From assembly GCA_910588295.1 (NCBI GenBank), contig CAJUQO010000028.1, forward strand, positions 1 through 11,361: a DNA stretch of 11,361 nt. Reading direction: 5' to 3'. This DNA is from an uncultured Lachnospiraceae bacterium. GTDB taxonomy: Bacteria; Bacillota; Clostridia; Lachnospirales; Lachnospiraceae. The position numbers and the translations under genes were made by a program. The notes beneath the pieces were generated by a model that saw only the letters and a list, made by a program, of their open reading frames with translations, did no database searches and was not told the origin of the DNA. The number at the start of each line of letters is the position of its first letter. Position 1 is the stretch's first letter. Below are positions 6,295-11,361 of the stretch, in pieces.

Positions 6295-6915
6295 ATGTCT
6301 AAAGGAAATATTTCGTCCAAGCAACAGGAAATTTTAGATTTTATCAAGCAGGAAATCTTAAACAGAGGTTTCCCGCCCTCTGTGCGGGATATCTGTGAGG
6401 CGGTTCATCTGAAATCAACCTCTTCCGTCCATGCCCATCTGGGTACACTGGAGAAAAACGGATATATCCATCGGGATCCCACGAAGCCCCGCGCTATCGA
6501 GATTCTTGACGATGATTTCAATCTGTCCCGCCGTGAAATGGTCAACGTCCCCATTCTGGGCCGTGTGGCTGCCGGTGAACCGCTGCTGGCTGTTGAAAAT
6601 ATAGAGGATTACTTTCCTATTCCCACAGAATATGTCCCCAATACAGAACTTTATATGCTTCAGGTCAAAGGTGATAGTATGGTCAATGTCGGTGTCCTGA
6701 ACGGAGATCATGTCCTTGTCCAAAAGCAGTCTACCGCCTCCGACAGTGAAATGGTGGTGGCTATGGTCGGCGATTCTGCTACGGTAAAAACATATTACAA
6801 AGAGGACGGTTACTATCGTCTTCAACCGGAAAATGATTACATGGAGCCGATTATTGTGTACGGCGAGCTTCAGATTTTAGGCAAAGTCATTGGCGTATTT
6901 CGCTTTTTCAAATAA
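6295..6915 (+). CDS. lexA: LexA SOS repressor / self-cleaving peptidase (S24)
   Basis: The 206-residue protein has a winged-helix DNA-binding domain (about 1-68; FPPSVRDICEAVHLKSTSSVHAHLGTLE holds the recognition helix). A linker and a C-terminal S24 peptidase domain follow. The cleavage bond A93-G94 (VAAGEP), the catalytic serine S128 (KGDSM) and lysine K165 (ATVKTY) are all present. LexA dimers repress DNA-damage genes; RecA filaments on single-stranded DNA trigger self-cleavage. The start is set by AGGAG 7 nt upstream and the typical N-terminus; an in-frame ATG at 6250 would add 15 residues but lacks a binding site and almost touches the -10. LexA boxes between lexA and the divergent LysM gene indicate autoregulation and co-control. 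Confidence 0.97.
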   Translation: MSKGNISSKQQEILDFIKQEILNRGFPPSVRDICEAVHLKSTSSVHAHLGTLEKNGYIHRDPTKPRAIEILDDDFNLSRREMVNVPILGRVAAGEPLLAVENIEDYFPIPTEYVPNTELYMLQVKGDSMVNVGVLNGDHVLVQKQSTASDSEMVVAMVGDSATVKTYYKEDGYYRLQPENDYMEPIIVYGELQILGKVIGVFRFFK

Positions 6916-6977
6916 TTTTGCAAGATGCAGGAAATAGAATCTGTCACTCACCTTTTTTATATCAGGACATAAAAAAT

Positions 6978-7010
6978 GAGCAGGGCATATCATCTTTTTA
7001 TGCTCTGCTC
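6978..7010 (-). terminator. Rho-independent terminator serving the MATE gene
   Basis: A 12-bp stem (6978-6989 with 6999-7010, one G-T wobble) with a 9-nt loop is followed on the minus strand by ATTTTTT. It fits an intrinsic terminator for transcription from the MATE gene, 174 bp past its stop. On the plus strand the tail is not T-rich, so any termination of lexA here would be weaker. Confidence 0.75.
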
Positions 7011-7021
7011 TTCATACAGGC

Positions 7022-7166
7022 GTCTCTGTCCGGCGTACAAGTATTTCAAAATTCTGTCATTTCCTTCCGGCGCCTGACCATTTCACAATTCTGTCATTCT
7101 TTTCCGGCGCTTGCTTGATTCATAATGCCGTCTCTCTTTTTCCGGTCTGGCAAGTCTGTTTCCAGA
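7022..7166. repeat. Degenerate tandem repeat, about 37-bp unit, 3-4 copies
   Basis: Units begin GTC(A/T)(T/C)T and share a TTCCGGCGC core about 10 bp in. They lie at 7022-7055 (34 bp), 7056-7092 (37 bp), 7093-7129 (37 bp) and a weaker partial unit from 7130. The two central units match best, both at AATTCTGTCATT across the unit boundary and at TTCCGGCGC. The array lies between lexA and the MATE stop and runs into the end of the MATE 3' region. It has no spacers, so it is not CRISPR. Function unknown. Confidence 0.6.
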
Positions 7167-7183
7167 TTTATCACTCTCCTGCC

Positions 7184-8581
7184 CTATTGCATTTCATCCA
7201 CAATATTATGTAGCCATACTCCCTTCTTCACTAGTATAAAACCAATAATGGCCTTCAGGCTGTCCGTAAGCTGTACGAAAAAGTATATCCACAAAATGGA
7301 CAATGTCGTGAATTTGGCCAAGGAAAAAGCAGTCACCACATTGACACACCACGTAAATACGCTGTCAAAAAAGAAAGCGATCACCGTCTTACCTCCCGAC
7401 CGGAGAGTAAAATACAAAGCGTTCAGCAGAGCGCTCTGCGGGATAAACAAAGCCGTGATCATGATCAGCCGCATGGCCATCAACCGTATATCCCCGGACG
7501 TATTGTAAAAGTTCGGAAATACCGGCGCAATGGCAAACATCACGACAGCCACTCCGGTGCACAGAAGCACAGAGAAAACAATTAGCTTTGTATCTGTTTC
7601 TCTCGCATTTTTCATATCGCCGGCGCCCAGGATCTGCCCTACAATAATGGCCACGGCCTCTCCCATAGCCACAAAAGATATGTTAAATAGATTTGCTATG
7701 GTATTGGAGATGTTAAGGGCGGCGACCACATTTAAGCCTCTCAGAGAATAACATCCTGCCAGGGAAGCCATTCCGGCGGCCCAGAAAGTCTCATTAAAAA
7801 GAAGCGGTGTTCCTTTAATAATGATTTTTTTAACCACATTTCCAGGGATTGCCATGGTACGGTACAACCCTTTCACAAAGGGATTCTCCCCCGGATTGCG
7901 ATGGGTAGCTACAACGATAATTGCCGTTTCAACCACCCGAGAGCAGACAGTCGCAACGGCGGCCCCCCGCACCCCCCAGGCCGGAAATCCGAATTTCCCG
8001 TAGATCAGCATGTAATTAAATACTAAATTGATCAAAATAGCAGCTATGCCCGCTTTCATGGGCAGCACCGTCTTGCCGCATTCCCGCAGCGTACTGGCAT
8101 ATACCTGTGTAACCATATAAAAGGGAAGCCCTGCCAGCATGATCAGCATGTACTGTCTGCCATAATGCAATGTCGCCTGGATACTTTCTGCAATTCCCTC
8201 TCCTTTCAGATACATACTGATCAGAGTGGGGCCGCCTGCTACGCATATGCCGAAGGCCAGCAGCGTCACCGTTATGCCTACCCAAAGTTTAAAACGGACA
8301 GTATGACGGATTCCCTCCATGTTCTGCTGCCCATAATACTGGGCTGTAAAAATCCCTGCACCGGAGACAGCCCCGAAGATGCAGAGATTGTATACAAATA
8401 ATATCTGATTTACGATTGACACCCCGGACATGGATTCAGTTCCAATCTGTCCGATCATAATATTGTCAAGCATATTCACGAAATTTGTAATACCGTTTTG
8501 GATCATGATGGGGATGGCGATCATGAATACTCTTTTGTAAAACCGGGCGTCACCGAAATACTTCTCTCTTATCCGCTGCAT
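7184..8581 (-). CDS. MATE family multidrug/cation efflux transporter
   Basis: The 465-residue protein fits the 12-helix MATE fold (two six-helix bundles). The first bundle begins MIAIPIMIQNGITNFVNMLDNIMIGQIGTESMSGVSI (about 20-56), a typical MATE opening. GVRGAAVATVCSRVVE (203-218) ends the first half, and the second half starts near GTPLLFNETFWAAGMA. MATE proteins use a sodium or proton gradient to export cationic drugs, toxins or metabolites; the substrate here cannot be told. The ATG is preceded by AGGAGG at 7 nt. A near-consensus promoter lies upstream, directly after the terminator of the rsfS operon, so the gene is transcribed on its own. No linked regulator is seen. Length and composition are ordinary. 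Confidence 0.93.
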   Translation of the reverse strand: MQRIREKYFGDARFYKRVFMIAIPIMIQNGITNFVNMLDNIMIGQIGTESMSGVSIVNQILFVYNLCIFGAVSGAGIFTAQYYGQQNMEGIRHTVRFKLWVGITVTLLAFGICVAGGPTLISMYLKGEGIAESIQATLHYGRQYMLIMLAGLPFYMVTQVYASTLRECGKTVLPMKAGIAAILINLVFNYMLIYGKFGFPAWGVRGAAVATVCSRVVETAIIVVATHRNPGENPFVKGLYRTMAIPGNVVKKIIIKGTPLLFNETFWAAGMASLAGCYSLRGLNVVAALNISNTIANLFNISFVAMGEAVAIIVGQILGAGDMKNARETDTKLIVFSVLLCTGVAVVMFAIAPVFPNFYNTSGDIRLMAMRLIMITALFIPQSALLNALYFTLRSGGKTVIAFFFDSVFTWCVNVVTAFSLAKFTTLSILWIYFFVQLTDSLKAIIGFILVKKGVWLHNIVDEMQ

Positions 8582-8625
8582 GATTTGTCCTCCTTAGTGA
8601 ATTTCTTTTTTGCGAGTGTCAGTCC

Positions 8626-8654
8626 AGTATAGTGGATACCTAGGCGAAAGTCAA
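8626..8654 (-). promoter_or_regulatory. Promoter of the MATE gene
   Basis: The minus strand reads TTGACT (8649-8654), 17 bp and TATACT (8626-8631), a strong vegetative promoter. The -35 begins one base after the T-tract of the upstream operon's terminator. Confidence 0.8.
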
Positions 8655-8655
8655 G

Positions 8656-8695
8656 AAAAAGGACAGCATATGTATATTTACATACCCTGTCCTTT
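8656..8695 (-). terminator. Rho-independent terminator of the obg-rsfS operon
   Basis: AAAGGACAG and CTGTCCTTT (8658-8666/8687-8695) continue inward with one mismatch and one G-U wobble to a 17-position stem around a 4-nt loop. A TTTTT run follows on the minus strand. It lies 73 bp past the rsfS stop. Confidence 0.85.
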
Positions 8696-8768
8696 GGCTG
8701 ACGCTTATCTAACCATTTATAATGTCGGGAAGATCTCTTCGACATCCACATCCATCAATGATGATACA

Positions 8769-9125
8769 TCAAAGCTTTTTAATATCTTCTACCGTTATCA
8801 GGCTTCCGTCTCCCCAGATCCGTTCCAGATCATAAAACAGGCGGTTTTCTTCATCGAAGATATGAATGATAATATCGCCATAATCCATCAGGATCCAGTT
8901 GGCGGTGTCATAGCCCTCAAGCTTGCATTCATGTCCGGCCCGGCCCAGCGTTTCTTCCACGTTATCGCAAAGAGCCTGTACCTGGTTGCGGTTATTGCCC
9001 CCGGCGATCAGAAAATAATCCGCCAATGTGGATATTTTTTCAATGTTGATCACCTTGATATTCTCTGCTTTTTTGTCTTCCAGCGCCTCAACAGCCATTT
9101 TCACCATTTCCAGGGATTGGTTCAT
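8769..9125 (-). CDS. rsfS: Ribosomal silencing factor RsfS
   Basis: The 118-residue protein is full length for the RsfS/YbeB/Iojap family. TLADYFLIAGGNNRNQVQAL (33-52) and GYDTANWILMDYGDIIIHIF followed by DEENRLFYDLERIW (71-104) are the family signatures. RsfS binds ribosomal protein uL14 on the large subunit and blocks joining of the small subunit, which lowers translation when nutrients are short. The ATG follows AGGAGGAGAGATAA. The gene start overlaps the yqeK end by 38 bp in a different frame, so translation is probably coupled. It is the last gene of the obg-yhbY-nadD-yqeK-rsfS operon, with a terminator just after it. Confidence 0.95.
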   Translation of the reverse strand: MNQSLEMVKMAVEALEDKKAENIKVINIEKISTLADYFLIAGGNNRNQVQALCDNVEETLGRAGHECKLEGYDTANWILMDYGDIIIHIFDEENRLFYDLERIWGDGSLITVEDIKKL

Positions 9126-9720
9126 TTATCTCTCCTCCTTGTCCTTCATACAGCGAGCGATAATAATCGCAGGCCTGTTTTGTGTTTTCCTCCACCTCGG
9201 CGTTTGCCTTTTGCAGATACTCCAGCGTATCCCGACATATTACATACATACAACGATCCAGATCCTGAAATGCCAACCGGCGTACCTCTGGGAGGTCAGA
9301 TGCCTTTGCTCTTCCCGGTTCCATATAATCAGCAATAAATATGATTTTTTCCAATCGGGACATCAGGGGTTTTCCTGTCGTATGCCACCGGATAGCCAGC
9401 AAAACATCCGGATCTTTGACATGATATTTGTGTTTAGCCAGCCAGGCCCCTAATTTTGCATGGAGCATAAATGGATGTCGTTCCTCATAACTGCTGACCG
9501 GAATGTGATGATTCCGGCATATTTTCAGTTTTTTCTTGTTTGGTACGCATTTGGCGCAGTCATGAAGCAGCCCTGCCACTTCTGCACGCTCCATATCCTC
9601 GCCGTGGGCCATAGCCAGTGCGGCGGCGGTGAACATAACGCCCAACGTGTGCTGATATCGATCATGATCCAGTTCTTTTTTCATGAGCTTCTGCAAATGC
9701 GCCAGGTTATATTCTGCCAA
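9088..9720 (-). CDS. yqeK: YqeK-type HD-domain hydrolase (Ap4A-hydrolysing)
   Basis: The 210-residue protein is an HD-superfamily metal phosphohydrolase. Metal-binding residues are visible as H24 (RYQHTLGV), H53-D54 (LLHDCAK), H82/H87, H113 (RWHTTG) and D131 (IADYMEPGR). YqeK proteins split diadenosine tetraphosphate symmetrically into two ADP. The TTG at 9718-9720 is used because it has AAGGA 9 nt upstream and gives the usual distance to RYxHTLGV. The next ATG (residue 13) would shorten the N-terminus and has no clear binding site. The last ~20 residues (GQGGEINEPIPGNGENGC) lie beyond the normal family end and read into the rsfS start. It follows nadD by 5 bp in the same operon. Confidence 0.92.
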   Translation of the reverse strand: MAEYNLAHLQKLMKKELDHDRYQHTLGVMFTAAALAMAHGEDMERAEVAGLLHDCAKCVPNKKKLKICRNHHIPVSSYEERHPFMLHAKLGAWLAKHKYHVKDPDVLLAIRWHTTGKPLMSRLEKIIFIADYMEPGRAKASDLPEVRRLAFQDLDRCMYVICRDTLEYLQKANAEVEENTKQACDYYRSLYEGQGGEINEPIPGNGENGC

Positions 9721-9725
9721 TAGTA

Positions 9726-10355
9726 TCAGTCCTTTCCTCTCCAGTATATATGGTTTTCCTCTATAAAGTCAATCACGGAATCGGGAACATAGTATCTGAT
9801 CGTTCTTCCCTCTGCCACCCAGGCCCGAAGCTGGCGTGACGAAATATCTATATCACGGGTACTCAGACGAATAAATTCACTGTGGAAACGCCGGCTGTGC
9901 ATCCGAATCTCATAATCCAGCAGTTCCTCATCCGTATGGTTCCGCGTTGCCACGACAATAGACGCGCAGGCGCAGATCCGTTCCGGATGGAACCATCCCT
10001 TGAAATCATAGAGGGAGTCCGCCCCTATGATAAAATAATATGCTTCATCCGGATTTGCCTCTTTTAACTCCTCCAGGGTCTGATACGTGTAGCTGTATCC
10101 CTCCCGCACCATTTCAACCAGAGATAATTCAAAATGGCTGTTGTCGGCAATGGCCCGCCGCACCATTTCAACCCGCTGTTTATCCGTGGCCCGTCCTTCC
10201 CGCTCTCTTTTATGGGGGGGATTTCCCGCAGGTAAAAACAGCACTTTTTCCAGATCTAACTGCTGGCAGGCATTCTCGGCAATCACCAGGTGCCCGATGT
10301 GGATAGGATCAAATGTCCCGCCCATGATTCCGATTTTTTTTCCGCTGCTGTTCAT
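9726..10355 (-). CDS. nadD: Nicotinate-nucleotide adenylyltransferase NadD
   Basis: The 209-residue protein is a nucleotidyltransferase-fold enzyme of normal length. GGTFDPIHIGH (12-22) holds the HxGH-type motif (H18, H21) that binds ATP. GNPPHKR (44-50) helps bind the substrate, and ISSRQLRAWVAEGRTIRYYVP (171-191) is the C-terminal ISSxxLR motif. NadD joins nicotinate mononucleotide to ATP to make deamido-NAD, an essential step of NAD synthesis. The ATG follows GAGG with 6 nt spacing. It lies 12 bp after yhbY and 5 bp before yqeK, so it is part of the same operon. Confidence 0.96.
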   Translation of the reverse strand: MNSSGKKIGIMGGTFDPIHIGHLVIAENACQQLDLEKVLFLPAGNPPHKREREGRATDKQRVEMVRRAIADNSHFELSLVEMVREGYSYTYQTLEELKEANPDEAYYFIIGADSLYDFKGWFHPERICACASIVVATRNHTDEELLDYEIRMHSRRFHSEFIRLSTRDIDISSRQLRAWVAEGRTIRYYVPDSVIDFIEENHIYWRGKD

Positions 10356-10367
10356 AGAATCCTCATG

Positions 10368-10658
10368 TTACGGTAAAGTAATCTTCTTTTTCTTATCCTT
10401 TCCCTCACGATACAGAACAATCTTCTTGCCGATTACCTGCACCACCTGGGAACGGGTTCGCTCCGACAGAATGGAAGCCAGCTCATGGGGATCATCCGCA
10501 CAGTTCTGCAGCACGCTGATCTTGACCAGCTCTCGGGCGGCCAGGGCCTCGTCCACCGCTTTTGTAAGCTCCGGTGTCAGGCTGGCTTTTCCCATCTGAA
10601 ATATAGGCTCTGTGTTCATGGCAAGGCCTTTTAGATACGCTCTCTGTTTGCTTGTCAT
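10368..10658 (-). CDS. yhbY: YhbY / CRM-domain RNA-binding protein
   Basis: The 96-residue protein is one CRS1/YhbY (CRM) domain. MTSKQRAYLKGLAMNTEPIFQMGKASLT (1-28) and RELVKISVLQN (42-52) are the recognisable YhbY segments, ending in the QVIGKKIVLYR strand (73-83) and a basic tail. In bacteria it binds pre-50S ribosomal particles and is thought to aid large-subunit assembly. That fits its place between obg and nadD, with rsfS later in the operon. The ATG is preceded by AGGAG at 7-8 nt. Confidence 0.94.
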   Translation of the reverse strand: MTSKQRAYLKGLAMNTEPIFQMGKASLTPELTKAVDEALAARELVKISVLQNCADDPHELASILSERTRSQVVQVIGKKIVLYREGKDKKKKITLP

Positions 10659-10734
10659 CCGTATTCTCCTCTTCTCTCTTTAAAAATCAGCATATAAGTA
10701 TCGTAACCGTTTCGTTCCCCCCTGATCGGCTAGG

Positions 10735-11310
10735 CTATTTGTAATAGTTAAATTCCAGGCCGTACATGCGCACGGTATCACCTTCACGGACACCGGCCTT
10801 CTCCAGATCAGCCAGGATGCCGCTCTCTTTCAGGAAACGCTGGAAAAAGGCGAATCCCTTTTCTGAATCCAGATTCGTGTATCCCAGCATTTTTTCAATC
10901 TTCGGCCCCTCCGCCACATACACAGGCCCATCCTTTTCCTCAATGCGCTCTACCGTATAGGGCAGGGATTCGGTCAGCAGCATATCCTCCGGATAAAATT
11001 CCTGCTCAAAGGTCACAGGCTCGGCCGGACAATCCGCAAGAAGCTTTTGGACATGGAACAAAAGTTCCCGGACCCCCTGTCCGGTAACGGCTGAGATAGG
11101 ATAAACCTCGACACCCCGGGGCTCAAATTCCTTTTTCAGGCGGGCAATGGGATCTTCGTCTTCCTCATAAATGGCATCTGTTTTATTGGCCGCAATGACC
11201 TGGGGCCTGTCCGCAATCTGTGCATTGTAGGCACGCAGCTCCTCATTGATCTTATGAATATCCTCTACCGGGTCACGCCCCTCTGTAGAAGCCGCGTCAA
11301 CGATATGGGT
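10735..11310 (-). CDS. obg: Obg (CgtA) GTPase, C-terminal part only
   Basis: About 190 residues of Obg are visible. The upstream part is the end of the G domain, with HIVDAASTEGRDPVEDI, the G4 motif NKTD and the G5-like SAVTGQG. It is followed by the C-terminal OCT domain, from about PAEPVTFEQEF to GLEFNYYK at the stop. Obg is an essential GTPase of large-subunit assembly and stress signalling. The frame does not continue as Obg to the window edge: homology stops near 11307, the remaining codons resemble nothing in Obg, and a TAA lies in frame at 11350-11352. The N-terminal Obg fold and the G1-G3 motifs are absent. The likely causes are an assembly fault at the edge, or a real disruption. A TTG at 11061 is not a credible start, because clear Obg sequence lies upstream of it. 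Confidence 0.85.
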   Translation of the reverse strand, partial: THIVDAASTEGRDPVEDIHKINEELRAYNAQIADRPQVIAANKTDAIYEEDEDPIARLKKEFEPRGVEVYPISAVTGQGVRELLFHVQKLLADCPAEPVTFEQEFYPEDMLLTESLPYTVERIEEKDGPVYVAEGPKIEKMLGYTNLDSEKGFAFFQRFLKESGILADLEKAGVREGDTVRMYGLEFNYYK

Positions 11311-11361
11311 AATGGTGTAGTTATCAATCCAGAAGTAATGTTCGGAGAATTAGATAACCTT
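11311..11361. other. Edge sequence unlike Obg
   Basis: This 51-bp stretch should encode the middle of the Obg G domain on the minus strand, but none of the three minus frames looks like Obg. It is more AT-rich than its neighbours. GTTATC (11320-11325) and GATAAC (11353-11358) form a 6-bp inverted repeat around it. On the plus strand it can be read as GVVINPEVMFGELDNL, open to the edge. The origin is unclear. Confidence 0.5.

Noticed and set aside
6415..6825. 136-codon open frame on the minus strand
   Set aside because: It is antisense to lexA, whose own motifs are all intact.
6918..7118. 66-codon open frame on the plus strand after lexA
   Set aside because: It spans a terminator hairpin and the tandem repeat, has a non-ATG start without a good binding site, and no protein-like pattern.
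7022..7166. Possible CRISPR array
   Set aside because: The units are directly adjacent with no unique spacers and the copies are degenerate.
8610..9338. 242-codon open frame on the plus strand
   Set aside because: It lies antisense across rsfS and the 3' part of yqeK, has no family resemblance and runs through the operon terminator; it is a shadow frame.
10446..10458. GAACGGGTTC as a LexA box in yhbY
   Set aside because: The half-sites are separated by 2 rather than 4 bases and it lies inside a coding region.
10141..10599. 152-codon open frame on the plus strand
   Set aside because: It runs antisense over nadD and yhbY, both clearly recognised.
10659..10734. Terminator or promoter between obg and yhbY
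   Set aside because: No convincing hairpin or paired -35/-10 was seen in this 76-bp gap; the genes look co-transcribed.

Overview
The window looks like core chromosome of a low-to-moderate-GC Firmicute, most likely a Clostridia/Lachnospiraceae-type anaerobe. The main reasons are the Firmicutes gene orders lspA-rluD and obg-yhbY-nadD-yqeK-rsfS, strong AGGAGG-type ribosome binding sites, TTGACA/TATAAT-type promoters, and a LexA that recognises GAAC-N4-GTTC boxes as in Bacillus. No rRNA, tRNA, CRISPR array or insertion sequence was found.

Layout. At the left edge the end of lspA (+) overlaps a RluD-family pseudouridine synthase (+). A TtcA-like tRNA thiolation enzyme (-) follows, convergent to it. 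A divergent promoter region (1838-2063) then leads into an AI-2E-family membrane protein (+) and D-aminoacyl-tRNA deacylase dtd (+). The centre (4119-6915) is a DNA-damage neighbourhood: a tyrosine recombinase (-), a 69-residue protein of unknown function (+), a YneA-like membrane/LysM protein (-) and lexA (+). The last two diverge from a 190-bp region carrying three LexA-box-like sites and well-formed promoters. This resembles the Bacillus lexA/yneA-yneB arrangement, in which YneA halts division during the SOS response and yneB encodes a recombinase of a different (serine) family. After lexA come a terminator, a degenerate tandem repeat and a MATE exporter (-). The right third is the minus-strand operon obg-yhbY-nadD-yqeK-rsfS (ribosome assembly/silencing, NAD synthesis, Ap4A hydrolysis). 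It ends at a strong terminator that abuts the MATE promoter.

Most genes are ordinary housekeeping genes. Five things deserve a second look: the SOS cluster with its possible LexA-controlled tyrosine recombinase; an 87-nt near-perfect inverted repeat (5587-5673) next to the small unknown protein; the tandem repeat downstream of the MATE gene; a 12-bp inverted repeat containing both divergent -10 elements at 1877-1980; and the abrupt loss of Obg homology, with an in-frame stop, in the last ~50 bp. I did not find a clearly new multi-gene system.
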